A stretch of DNA of 64,000 bases from Pithys albifrons albifrons (taxonomy: Eukaryota; Chordata; Aves; Passeriformes; Thamnophilidae). The notes beneath the pieces were generated by a model that saw only the letters and a program-made list of their open reading frames with translations, had not been told where the DNA came from and searched no databases. The stretch's first letter is position 1. Each line of letters starts with the position of its first letter. The stretch spans positions 25,886,865 to 25,950,864 of the forward strand of contig NC_092464.1 in the NCBI RefSeq assembly GCF_047495875.1, written 5' to 3'. Made by a program: the position numbers and the translations under genes. Shown piece by piece: positions 42,501 through 55,521 of this stretch.

Positions 42501-45500
42501 AAGCAGTGTCAAGGACATTTGCCATTTGCATATTATCCCACTGCTTACCCTTGCACTCCTGCCAGCAGCTGTGTTGATCAAGTCAGGACAGGCTGCAGGA
42601 AAATAGTAAGAAGGAACCCAGTAGTGTTTCCTTTTTGAGATACAGTATAGTAAACACATCATGGACCTACTTGTTCACCCCTGTGAAACAAATAAATGGA
42701 CTAAGGACAAATAACTCCAGTCCTCAGTTTGTCATTGTCACTTGATCCTGGATGTTAAAATGGGTATTTTTTGGTCATGTACAGCTGACAGAGCATAACA
42801 TAGATGAAGGTACATGCTGTGGAGCCAGAAGGTTTCTCTGTTACTGTACTGTACATCCACAAGTCATCTACTTCAAATTGTTCATTTCACGAGTTGTACC
42901 GAGGTGAGGGAATTCAGAGACTCCAACTGACAAAAAATGAAGAAATGGGATCATTTCTCCCCCAGACAGAATGTTTATTGTGTTTCTCTCACTTTGTTCT
43001 TTGAATCAGTATTTCTTCACCGTTTTTATGCTACACATCTTTTTTCAAGTCACAGCTTCCCACAATGCTATTAATTTCAGTTTGAGAGGATTGAAAGAGC
43101 AAGGGCACAATTAATTACACTGTATGAAATAGTTAGATTTAACAGGAAACTGTGGAACTTTATTTTTCTAAATGTTTCTTAACTTCAGCACTAAGTGCAA
43201 ATGTAAGGCAAAAGATGCTGGACTTTTTAAATGTCAAAGTAATTTTGGCTTATTCCAGCCTTTCCATTTGACACATTAAAGTAGCCCTGTTATTCTGTAA
43301 ACTTTATAGACTCAGTGGGAATACAACACAGCATTTGCCAGGACCAGCTTTAAGGGTAGGCAAAGTAGGTAGCTGTCTACCCTAACAAGTAGCTAGATGC
43401 AGAAAAAAAGAAGGGAAAAAAAAAGCAAATTTGAAAATATAAAACATTTTTATTTGTCAGCAGTGTTTCCTGATCAAATTGTCCAGAGAAAGTAATATAA
43501 TTCTTCCAGTATTTTATCAGACAGTGAAGAAACCCATGGGGGAGGACATGATAAAGTCTTTCTCTCTGACATTAAAGGATGAAATCTGGCACCATCTCCT
43601 GCTGCTGTGCTATTTGAGGTGACCTTTAGCAGCCGATGGGTGAGGAGGCTGGTGGGAGCAGATCTGCTAACCCCACAGAGGGCAACACACCTAAACACGC
43701 CCGCTGCTATTGAAAAGCCTTGCCTCTACAAGTAAATACTTTTGGAATAACTTTAGAGGGGTTTTGTTCAAAATCAACTGCCTTGCAGCCATATGTAAAA
43801 ATTAGGGGTTTTTTTTTGTTCTCACTTTTAGTTTTAAATAATTTAGTGTCTTATCCCACTTCAACTGCAAATTGGGCAAAAGCAACTGTTCTGGGTTTTT
43901 TTGACTGATTTCTTTTATCTTTGCAGTTAGGTTTCCAGCTCCTGAAAACTGCAGTCTTTCAAGTTGCATTCTTTTAAATGGAAAGCAAGACAGAAATGAC
44001 AGTGGTACACAATGAAAGAATAACTTCTGGGACCAGATATTCAAATCTCTTAGTTCTGGATCAAGCAAGCAAATTAAGGTAAAACCCAGAGGGACAAATA
44101 TACTGCACAGATCAGCTTGGAAAGCATCCTTTTATAGAAACAAACGGGGAAGTAAAACAGTGCTTTAAAAGTGCATTAAGTATACTTTATTCCTCAGCTC
44201 AGAGTTAATTCAAGCAATAAACTCACGGATTTTACACAAGATAAAGCTTCCTACAAATCTCACAACTGAGTTCCCTACTGAACCTCAGGGGAAGCTTTTA
44301 TAATGATAACTCTCTTCCCCCACCTCCAAGCTGACCTGGAAATGCTTACAGAATTGTGCTTAGCAGAACCCCTGTCCTAAGACTTTTTATTATTATTGTT
44401 ATTACCTGTGTTTTTCTCTGAACCACCTAAATAAAAGAGAGGGGATTTCCCCTTGTACCAATTAAAACCCAAATCTCACCTCTCTTTTCTTTGCTCTCAA
44501 CAAGTTGACCCCTGCTGAGCTCTTTTCCCCAAGGCATCTATAAAGCCTCACAGGTGAGCTTGCCACAGTAAATAGAATGAATCAGCACTGATCTCCCAAC
44601 AGATAAACACAAATCTTTTATTCTAGCCACCTGGCTCTGGATTTACCAGCCAAGAAAATGGCTATGGTTTTGGTTAGGGTGGATTTTCTTCTCTTTTGCA
44701 ATATTCTTCCTTTTGTATTTTCTTTCCTTTAGCAAGCACTCTTGTGAGCAAATTCGCTTTGGAACATCTTCAAGCTGGGATTTTTCTTTCCTCAAAGCTA
44801 CATTCTGACACATTTTCTTGAAGAACATTATCTTGTTTTCTGTATGCTCAGTCTCTTAAAGTCTTTCATTTGTGTCAGAACTCTTTTTTCACGAAGTCCT
44901 TAAGATGTGGATGAGTTTGTCACACCTTGACAGAAGTACTGTGGAAATATTTTCATTAAAGGTTTAATTGTAATTACATCTAGTTGTTATACTTTGGGGA
45001 AAATTAAAAGCTTTGTGTGGCTTTGTATGGAAGTTTGTCTTGTCTCCCTGTGGTTTTGACCATATGAATGTAGAGTCAAGAATTGTAGTAGTTCACTAAA
45101 ATATTTTCTGTCCCAGATGTGCATGAATCATATAATTGTTTGCCTAATGAAGCACTTAAGAATAACTAGAAGAAATGAACGGCATTAAGGTGTCTAACAG
45201 GAGAATGGGCCATTGCTCCAAATTGCTTCAAATTTTTATGATTGTTCTCAAGTAGGGAGTAAAGTGGGAGGATGAGAAGACAATTCTCCAGTTCAATTTC
45301 TACCTCTTCACTCACTTCATGTTATAAGTAAGTGTTTTATAGGACTGCTTTCAGTTTCTTCTCTGGTCCTGGCAGAGGGTACTGCCCCATTGTTGTTAAA
45401 TTTCACCCTTCCTTGTTACCATCAAATAATGTTGAGTCCTGTTTTCTTGAGTACTTTTAAAAAGTATATCTGAGCAAATACACTTATTTAAAATGTATAA

Positions 45501-46549
45501 TATGGATTTTGGTCTGTGCTGCTACCCACAATTTTTTTCTAAGCCTATCATAGGTGAAAGAATAAGGACCATGTGTTTTGAGTCTTTAAAAGGTGTGCCT
45601 TTTGTCTTCTGGTTTTTTTTTACTTTCTTCACTTTAAAGGGAATGATTTTTCTGAAAAAAAAAGCTCACAGAAACATTTATCATCAATCTCATGTGCAGT
45701 TTGGGTATTTCTACCAGATAGCAGCATAGATATACTAGTTAGAGTTCATCTGGGGTTAAATTCTGGGAAAGCCGCAGAAGAACAAGCCCTTTATTTAACT
45801 GGCATTTTATATCTACAAGGGTGGTTGTGTTGCAAAAAACCAGGCAGGGTAAATATCCCTTGTGTTCAGAGGACTGCTTTATTAACCAAACTGCTGTTGA
45901 ATTTATAATGGCTATCAGTGATTTACTGGATTTGTTGGGTTCCCTACACATTACAATGTATACAGGTGCATTGCTATATGTGTTTGTTGAAATCCTTCTT
46001 CTCATGAGCTGAATTTTGTGTTCAGTTACTGTCTGTGAATTATTGCTTGGAAATGGACTGTTAATTGTGTTGGGGACAATAGATGCCAATATTTATGTAC
46101 ATAAATAAACATTATTTTATGCATATAGCATTTTAAAAGAACATTTCTTTCTTGTAGATTTGAAGAGAAATATTGTCTCATTTTCTCACTTGGTGACTGA
46201 GGTAAGAGTAAATAATTTTTCTATGTTGCACTTTCTGCAGAAAAAGATGGGCAGAGAAATAATTTGTAATAAATGAGAATTAAAGGTAATTAGTAGAACA
46301 GGACAACTCAGAGGATTGGTAATAGAATCCAGAGTCTTTTCTCTTCCAGGTGTTCAGGTGCTGGGTAATGAACATGTCATAAATACCTCCCTGGCAAGGT
46401 CACCACTTTCAATAAGGTTTGTGTCAAGAGTGGCAGGAAGGCATTAATGCATGAACATTGGTCACTGGGAGAATGTGCACCCCTTCTGTCTGTCACAGAG
46501 GGGTGAAGACCAGGCTGTGTTGTTTAGATCCACACCAGCCCCATCACCA
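36521..46549. other. Gene desert segment
   Basis: No gene recognised. The stretch 37400-38150 is more GC-rich than its surroundings and shows overlapping frames of 80-133 codons on both strands, none recognisable. The block 45740-46110 has overlapping frames on both strands and ends in an AT-rich segment that could be conserved non-coding DNA. Confidence 0.55.
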
Positions 46550-46550
46550 C

Positions 46551-46566
46551 GGTGCCCTCTGCCAGG
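46551..46566 (-). promoter_or_regulatory. CTCF-like motif
   Basis: The minus strand reads CCTGGCAGAGGGCACC, resembling the core of the CTCF consensus (CAG(A/G)GGGC). It is a single partial match made by eye, so this is a weak call. Confidence 0.25.
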
Positions 46567-49500
46567 GAAGGCTGTTACCATGTGCCCTGGCATGGGCTGC
46601 AGCTGTTTGTAGTAGCTGCCCTGGGAAGACCCCTTGGGCCATGGCACTTGCTGTGTTTGCTGTGTGACTTCTGCTGGGTGTTCTTCACCTCATGCATCTC
46701 TGTACAAACTGCAATGGCAAAGAGTTCCTAGCAGGCTTATGTGCTAGAAGCAGCAAATTATGGCTTATTTTAGGCAGGAGATGTACACTACTGTGCTAAT
46801 TCTGGCATCACAGTGTAATTCTCACAGTCTGTTTCCATGTGAAAATCACTCCTTTAAGGAAATGCCACGCTTGTTAACCTCAGTCTGTACTCTTCCTAAC
46901 TGTAGAGGAGCTGTGTTGGATCCCAGGTATGCCTTTTCTATTTGAGGGCAAAGCTGCTCACAGACTTCTTAGACCAAAGACAGAATCTTTATTTAACTGA
47001 AAGTTTGTATTAACATCTTTAGAAATTTAGTTCTTGTTTTGAGCCTTTAGAAAGCACTAAACAACTTGGTCAGAGGACCATCTCCAGCACTAGAGAGAAT
47101 TAATTCTTTTTATATATGTGGGAAATACAGTCTGTGCACTTTCTTAGCACTCCTAAGAGGTGTGCAGGAAAGCTAATGCCTGGAGCTTAGCTGCATATAC
47201 CTCTAAGTATTTCTAATTGAAAAACACAAAGCACTGTTTTCTCTTGGAGAATCAATTCCCACTTTGGATTTAGGAAAGAATGCAACACTGAGATAATCTC
47301 ACTTTTCCCATCATCATCCTTTCATTCTTTTACACTCCTCTCTCTCCCCAGACACAAGGTGACATATCCAAGTACTTGTCCTTCAACAGATTCTTCAGCG
47401 AGCAACAGAGCAGAAAGCCCTAATATCTATTCATTTGTAACCTGTCATTCTTAAAGTATTAAGGACAATTGACGTCACATGTCTCAGGTAATTAGAATAG
47501 TGAGCCTTTGCTCCAGATTTTTAAAGTAAGTGTCTCAAACTCTTAATCAGTACATTTATTGATGTCTTTCAACATATCTGTTTCTTGTCAAGTGTGTGTT
47601 AGATGTGAAAAAAAACTTGGATAGTGAATTGTGCATGACAATTATATTAAACCCCTCTTTCTATTGCTTTTGTAATCAAATAAAATATATTAGTGACAAC
47701 ATGGTATTTTCCACATTCAGAGTAATCAATCTCTCTTTTAATATGGAAAACTGCTCAAAAGCAAATTAATAAGCATAAATGTCAGGAGGTACACTTAAAC
47801 AAATGTTTTAGTACTTGTTTTCCCAAGTTTATATTTCCACATCAAGCAATATTAACTATGATAATAGCTAATACCATTTTACAAGCTTTAAGGGGCTCCT
47901 AAAAAAGGTTTTGGATTTCTTCAGCTTTTACTGATCTTAGGAAGAAAATGCAGCCATTCTTCACCCCAGAAACCCAAGTCCTAGCTTTGGCTACTAACAC
48001 AGGGTTATGCAATTTTTGTTAGCTTCAGGTTCATTTTATTAGCTACAGGAGACCTCTAGGACAGGTATGCCACAGTTCTGTGCCTTCTCGCAGAACAGTC
48101 TTTAGGGCTTGCTAAGGTATTGCCATTTTTCTATAGCTATGATAACAGGGACTTATCACGAGTAGGTTTTTGAGGCTTACTGTCATGTTCTTCATTTCAT
48201 CTGTGCTATTCAATACACTCTTCCCCAGCATCACTTTAGCAAAGAACAGGCAAGTCTTTCAACTGCTGATACTATTGTTTTGGTCCCTCGATGCCTTAGA
48301 GCAGTGGTTACTCAAACTATCCGGCAAATGAATCTCAGTCTGACTTCATGTACAGAATAGAAGGAAAAAAACCCCAGTTTTGAGTGCCTTTGGATATGAA
48401 GACAGAGTGAGGAAGCAGTTTGGGCAGTGGGAGATTCATGTCTTTTTTTGCTGCATCTTTTTCCCCTTAGCCACAGCACACCAAAAGCAGGACAGTGTAT
48501 CCCCAGCAGAGATTTTGCATGAAGAACTGGAGTGAAGTCAGAACAGTGCAAAGACCAAACATGGTCCCCCCACCCCTTTGCCAGTGGTTGCCCTTGTACA
48601 CCCTATTGTCTAAGACTTCTGCACTGTAGGATGTGGTGTATAACTGGGAATCTTGTCTTTTGGATCAGGTGCTGGGGTTTGTTTTCAAAATTGGACAATA
48701 AATTATTAAAAAAGAATGAAGAGGAATATACTGTGGTAAAGCAAAACTTAGGGATGGCTTGGTATTGTCACCATCTCCTAGCTGTCTCCCAGCCACAGGA
48801 TATTGCCATGTGTCTCCCTAGGGAATAGGGATTGTAGGCAGACTGGGAACCACATGTAGGTACACACACTCCTTAAATGGGTTATTGTGCAGAACTTTTG
48901 CAGATCCAGCTTGTTGGAAGAAATAGGGATGACCTCAGGTAGCTTCCTTTCATTGACACTCTCCTGTAAATTTTCTTCAGTTGTGGAGGCTGTAGCAACA
49001 ACAAAAGCAGAAGAGAAACTCAAGTAGGCAGGGTGTAATCCAACCTAAGCCGTAGTGCAGCTTCTGGTCCCCCAGGAAAGCCACTTGCTCATTACAAGAC
49101 AGCTCTTTATACCTACAGACTGGGTACATGATTTGCTACCGTGGATACAAAGAATATATTTGAAGTGTACTTCTCAGGAGTCCCATTTTTCATAAATTTT
49201 TCCTTTCTTCATCTGATTTTTCTTTGGGACTTGGAGTAAGTGGACTATGAGGATGTGAAAAGAGAGAACTCCTTACTGAGGAGTCTGCGCACACTGTGTA
49301 TGCAGGTATACGACAAAATACATTGCAGGCTTCAACTGAACCCCCAGTTTCACCAAAGAGTGGAAGACTCATGGGGTGTGAGGCAGCTGTCAGTGACATG
49401 AGTGCTGTGAGTGCTTGCCTTTTCAAAACATGTGTTGTTGAGCCTTTTTGTTGAGCTTGATTACAGACAGGGTGTTAGGTCTGTCCAAGTAGCACAGCAT

Positions 49501-52500
49501 TACTTTTCTTTTTTTTGATAATGACAGCTCTCCAGATCAAAAAAGCAAAACAAAATCTTCTTGTGGATGGTTATCTCCATCAGCCAAGGAGATATACCTC
49601 AGGACTACAGAATGTTGGGTACCGAAGTGATTCTGAATTGTAAACCTCAGTGGCTATTTGTTCATAATGGATGAATTCTCTGATTCACCATACTTCTTTC
49701 CTTATGAAAGCACTTGTTTGGAGATGACACAAACTGCATTCCTTAAGAAATGAATTGGATCTGTGCATACATAGTAGTTTCTCCTTTTTGTAATACATTA
49801 CTCAAAATGGAAAAATTGGGAATGCAAAGGTTGCACTGAGCAGCAGGACAATGCTTGCCTCCCACTGAATCATTTCTGCCTCTTTAAAGGATTCATTTCC
49901 TGATTACTGAATTTTAAACGTAATATTTAACCTTCACCTATTTTAGTTTGCATGCACATTAAGTAAGCCTGATAATTAAGGATTGGTGCTCCATTTTGAA
50001 AATAAGGGGCCCCATTCTGAAAACCATTACTTTTACAAATAATCTCAGTGGAATAATTGATGTAAAAATAGCTGTGATTTTACTATACAGATGATTGCAT
50101 TTAGAATGTTACCTTCATTCATTTAATTGGAAAGTACTTACTTGCATCCCTTTGACTGCTTTGAAATTATTTTACATGGGTGTCTAAACATGCACACAGT
50201 GACGTATGGCTATGCTTATCACTTTGTTAGTTCACCAAGAACCACTTCAGCTGAGCTGCAAATGCAAAATCTTCCCATAGGAGAGGCTAATTGACTTGTG
50301 CTTTTGTTGTTTATGGTGTCACCAAACCCCTTGACACAATACAAGATCTCTGTTGAATGGATGCTAATCTATTCTTATTCTAGCAGTTGGCCTAATGTTG
50401 ATATAACATCTATCTATATTTCTCTTTCCCAAGGAGACACCTTATAATTCAGATATGATAGTAAATATTGTATCAACTTAAGACTTTGTGACTCCATTGA
50501 AAAGTAGAATTTTAGTGAGTATAGATTTTGGCTTTCTAAAACATAATTCTTTATCAAGAGGAAAAATATTGATACTGGTTCTGGTGAAACTTTTATTTCA
50601 GGATTGAGTTAAAAGAAACTTGGTTTCATAGGAGTGTCCAGAGTAATTTTATTGGTTTTTTTAAAGCCATAAAATATATCTAGATTTTCTGTTGCATTGT
50701 ATATCCTAGGTTTTTTCAAGACTAAGATTGTGCAGACTAGATCTCTCTTTCTTCAGTTACATACGCACAAAAATGAGTTATCCCATGCACTACATCTTGT
50801 CAGAACATGGAGTAGTATTTCTGGGAATCTAAGAACTGGAAAGGGGCCAAAGTGGAAGACAGGGATAGAATCAGGGCTTAGCTTTATCCCACTATGAGTC
50901 TGCTGACTTAAGAATAGCAGCTTAAAGTTTTAAAGTATGAACTTCTTCTCAGATAGGAGCTTTTCCACATGAAATTTGGGAAGGAGATACAATGGGAGTT
51001 TGAAACCTTACTTCTTGGTTAGGGAACTGGATGTGTTTGAAGTGAAAAGGGGCACTGTTCACTCCTGGTATAGAGGGCTCAGATTCTCCTCAGTGGAGCA
51101 ACCAGGTGTAACACTTCAGCTAATGATGGCAGAAAGCCAGCGGGGGCAATTGCTATCCTGTCTTCACTCCTCACCCAGTTTCAACTGGTGAGTACCTCTG
51201 AAGCAGAGACTGGAAGAATTTAAAGTTCCAGGTCTGAATCTGAACTTTATTTGGCTCAGAACTATATTTTTAGGTTAAACTGTAGTACTGTCCCTCTGGC
51301 AATCCAGTTTGTTACTGCCCATGTTCTTGCTAGGACAGATCCAGCTTGGATGACTAGAAAGCACAAAGCACACTGGACCTGTAGCCACAACAAATAATGA
51401 GTGTGTTAGTGTGAACATTTTTGTCTGCAGTGTGTATTAATTGTTCTTTACTGCTGACAGCAGAAGATGAGCACAGCTGAAAACAGAAATGTTAGGGTAT
51501 GCCTGGGGAAATGTGGAAAGCTGAAAGGCAAGGCCTTGTGCTCTTAATAACTATTATAATAAATTAGCATATGCTACAAATAATGCATCAGAAAAAGGAA
51601 AAAAGAAGCTGTCTTGTAAAGCAGGACATAATTCTGCAACATGTCTACTGTCTCTAGATAAAGATTTGAATGGTTTTCCCAAGAAGAAACTTTATGCAAT
51701 TGCATACTGTCATGTGAATCAGATTAAGGGAAGAAAGACTATTTATGCACGAAATCGAAACATGCTTGTGGGGAAGGGAGAGAAGAAAATCAACCCTTTC
51801 TTTCACCTCAAATACAATATATGTGCAATGGCTAAAAAGAATGAATGTGTCACCTATATTACTGACCCTAAGTAATTTCCCACTAACAATTAGCATGAAT
51901 CATAGTGATGAAAAACTGAAATGGAAAAGATCTACTAGAAGACCTAGTCCACCTCTGTGTACGGACAGTAATCTTCCTGACGATATCTATATGAAGCAGT
52001 TCACTGTTCATTAGTTTGTGTTGTCATCAGTGCCACTTCACAGAGGCATTTGCTAAGAAGACTTTACAATGACTACCACATCTGTTCTTCGTCCAAAAAT
52101 AGAATCACATCAATCCCCCTCTTCCAGAAAAACATCCTTCTAGAGACACTTTTGGTCCTAGGAGTACCTGGAACTAAAAATATATGTTGTTGCTATACAC
52201 CTTTAAATACAATGGGTTTTCTTTCACGCACCACAGAAAATGTACTAACTGTTCCTCTATTCAACAGCAGCACAGAAAGCAAACAAAGGAAAATTCTTAG
52301 CTACAGTGAAATAAAATAATGCAGCTGAAGGATTTTGAATAACACCAAGCTGGATTCTACTAAGTGGGAAAGGTGCATATGGAGGTCTTTGTGTTTTCCA
52401 AGTTTTTGGGTTTGTTTAATGCCATGTTTACCCCCAGAGTAGGCTAGAACAACCTTAGGGTTCCTCAGACTGCTCCCATATTGGGATGGCCCCCAAAGTA

Positions 52501-54237
52501 ATTTGCTCCTGCTCTCTTTTCTCCCCCCAGTTTGTCCTTTCTGCTGGGCTGCACAGGAGTCAATGACACATGCCTGACTGTGCTTGCTCTGCTCCCGTTG
52601 AGAGTCTTTCAAGCAGAGGGCATCTCTCAGTCAGCACCAAAACATCAGAGCTATAGGCCACAGTCTGGCTCTTTGTAACCAATAGGCCAAGCTTCAACAT
52701 GAATTTAGGGTCAAGTTTGACACTAATTTCTTTTTTAATAGTAGAGATTTACTATTAGAAACAGAATCTTTTGGGAGTGCCTTTGAAGATAGACAGTATG
52801 TGAAGCAAGCCTGCAAGGTAACTCACATATGCAGCTTGGCTTGGAAGTCTGGGCAAGTAGGTTCATTTCACTGCAGTCTCAGCATACCCAGACTAACTGC
52901 TTATTTATCTGAATCTGTTTACACCAGTATGATTCTGTAGACATATTCTGTGCACTTGGAAACTGCCTGATCAGATTGTTATCTGACATGAATTGATTTT
53001 TCTTCACTAATTTCCATAGCCAGTAATTTCTCATCCTGAGCATTTTGCGTGAATCTGAGATGTGAGGCCAGATGATTTGTTGATCACCCTCAGGATGCAT
53101 GTCACTATGCTGTGATTCAATTCCTACCAAAGTCAGCTGGAAAACTGTCCACTAACCCCAGAGGCTGCAGAACAGACCCTATGGGAGTAAAGGCTGCAAG
53201 TGAGTGTGGAGATACAGAGCTAAATCCATTTGTGGGAGGTTTTATTTTCTTTTAAAAGGTGTGTTTCAGGTGTGTGGGGATTCTGTGTTTGTGAAATTCT
53301 TCCACATCCTTGCAGAGGTGGCAGCAGTCTTGTGTAGGAGCTGCTGCTGTTCACAGGAAGGAGGAATGAAAGAAACCCCCTACATGAATGACCTCAGCTC
53401 AAGTTTTGTTCAGATGCCTGTGGCTGACAGTGTTTATGTGTGTTCAGCATGGAACGAGTGTGAAGACTGATCAGATGATGCCAGGTAGATAGGTTTTTTA
53501 AAGGATGTTGTTTCTTGGTAATGTGTCAATTTGTCCCACATGAGCTAAAATAATTTAGATAAATTTGATCTGCTCATGGTTTTTCTGATTGCTTGTAACA
53601 ATTTTTCTGAATTACAATGACCTTTAAATATTATTTGTAACAACAGCTGTTACAAAATTCTCAGGCAGAAATCGAACTTACGTTTTATTTAAAACAGATA
53701 ATGGGCATTTAAAAATAAGAGTTCCCCGGTCCTGGCACAGACCTAGTCATGGGTGTCTTGATACGTAATTCAGCAGAGATCATTTTAAATACAAGAAGTC
53801 TGTTGAACAAATATAAGCTTCCCTCAGCCCAGCATGTCTGTGGACCAATGAACTTCCCTGTGACTCAAGATATTTTTAATTCTGCTCTGGACTTTCTCCA
53901 GGAAATCAGTAATAATTACTAATTGTATTTTTTAAGCTAAATGAAAGGATGCATTCTTTCTTAAAACTCTCCTTTAGCTTTTGTAATTAATTATGCTGCT
54001 CTTTTGTGTGATTAATCCTTGTCTTTGTCTTACAACTTCACCTAATCAAATAGTACTATGTAGCATCCCAAGAGTTCTTAAATGTAAAATATTTTCTCCT
54101 ATTTTAGTGTCACTTTTTTCTTTTGTCTGCTATTCATATCTCTGCTAAACTTTTATCAAAGTGATGCTCCATTAAAGGACTAAAGAATTCTAAAATCATC
54201 AGGGGAAATTTGCATGAGATTATTGTATCTTGGCAAA
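46567..54237. other. Gene desert segment
   Basis: AT-rich, with no gene or transposon recognised. A homeodomain-motif cluster lies at its right end (about 53905-54020). Confidence 0.55.
53905..54020. promoter_or_regulatory. Homeodomain-motif cluster, candidate enhancer
   Basis: Within about 115 bp there are AATAATTACTAATTG, the palindrome TAATTAATTA (53984-53993) and GATTAATCC (a TAATCC, OTX/PITX-type site at 54013-54018), with a CTTTTGT SOX-like site between. Dense paired homeodomain sites are typical of developmental enhancers. Conservation and activity are not shown by this sequence alone. Confidence 0.35.
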
Positions 54238-54250
54238 GCGCCCCCTGCCA
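54238..54250 (-). promoter_or_regulatory. CTCF-like motif
   Basis: The minus strand reads TGGCAGGGGGCGC, matching the CTCF core CAGGGGGCGC exactly. It stands out as a CpG-containing GC patch in a strongly AT-rich neighbourhood. It is oriented to the left, toward SEM1. It is the best of the three CTCF-like sites here. Confidence 0.45.
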
Positions 54251-55492
54251 TGTGTGGCGCTACAAACTAATTTTTACCAGCTGAGGATATGTCCTTGCAT
54301 CACCAACACATACTAAGGCAGTTTTCGGATAAAACTTTTCCAACAGAAGTTCAGTCAAAACACTTAAATGACCTCAGCTTTTATTTTAAAACCTTTATTA
54401 TATGAAATATATTAGAAGAGACATACCCAACCACCTTATATATTAAAATTATCCTCTTGCAATATGCCCACAGTGGAAATGTCAGGCAGAGAGGAGCTGG
54501 TTTTGAGTGGTTTAGAGAAAGTCTTAAACACTTCGATTGCTATGCAATTTTGTGGCAAATCTTACTTCTTCCTCTGCAGCCAGGGAAAGTTTTTCCATGG
54601 TGAAAGTGGAGCATGTCTGTCATTCCAGTGTAGCATGGCTGCAATATGGCCAGTCTTAACTCTTCAAAAGTCAGGAGGTTTGTTTACACAGAGCAAGGTT
54701 CTTGCTTTAAAATAAATCATTTTCTCTTCCAGTTTCTTCTTTTTTTTTTTAGGGTGCCCTGGAGTCATATTTCCAAGGGCCCTTCTATAGTAAAAATGAA
54801 TGAAAAAAACAGACAAAATCAGCTTCAGGAAAGGTGGCAACCTCATTGCTCCAGGACCTAGAGTTTTTAGAATTAAGGTCTTACCAGCCTTGCAGTGGAA
54901 AAAGCCAAAGTGGTTGGAGCTGCAGAGGAAATGTAGTCCTTTTATCACCATAGCAGTGTCAGGGGGTCAAGGATGATCTGAATGTCTATTCCCATGGAAA
55001 CCCTCTCTGCCTTGAGCATAGTAGATGATGGGTATTGCCCATTTGAAGCTGCAGCAAAGTGAGCTAGGCTGGACCCCAGGACACACCAGCCATTCATCAG
55101 GAAGGCAGTGAAGAGGCTGCTTACTTGTTGTGATGGGATTGTCTTCACAGTTTAATAATGAAAAAATATGTAACAGCAGTAACTGAAATGTTCTGTGCCA
55201 ATGTAACTACAAGTGGTTAGTAAAAAGATAAACTCAGTGCCATCACTGTAGGATGAGTCAAACTTCTTGCTGATGACTGCTACAGTGGATTCCTTTGTGA
55301 AGCTTTTTGCCCAGAATGCCTAATTGCAAGGAGAATGAGCAGGCAGAGGAAAAGAGAAAACAAGTAGAATTAGTGTCTTCCATTAAGCACTTAATAAGTG
55401 ATGAAAAGTAGCTTTGAATATTCAGACAACTGACCTGCATCAACAGAGCATTGAGGTGCATGTTTACCTTAAGAATAGCTGTAATCTTTTGG

Positions 55493-55521
55493 AAATAAAT
55501 AAAATAAAATAAAATAAAATA
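55493..55521. repeat. (AAAAT)n short microsatellite
   Basis: Begins with AAATAAAT and continues with four to five AAAAT units before an ATATATAAAC tail. It is a simple repeat with no other feature. Confidence 0.9.

Noticed and set aside
45739..46089. 116-codon minus frame overlapping a 63-codon plus frame
   Set aside because: No protein family signal. The region looks more like non-coding DNA with few stops by chance.
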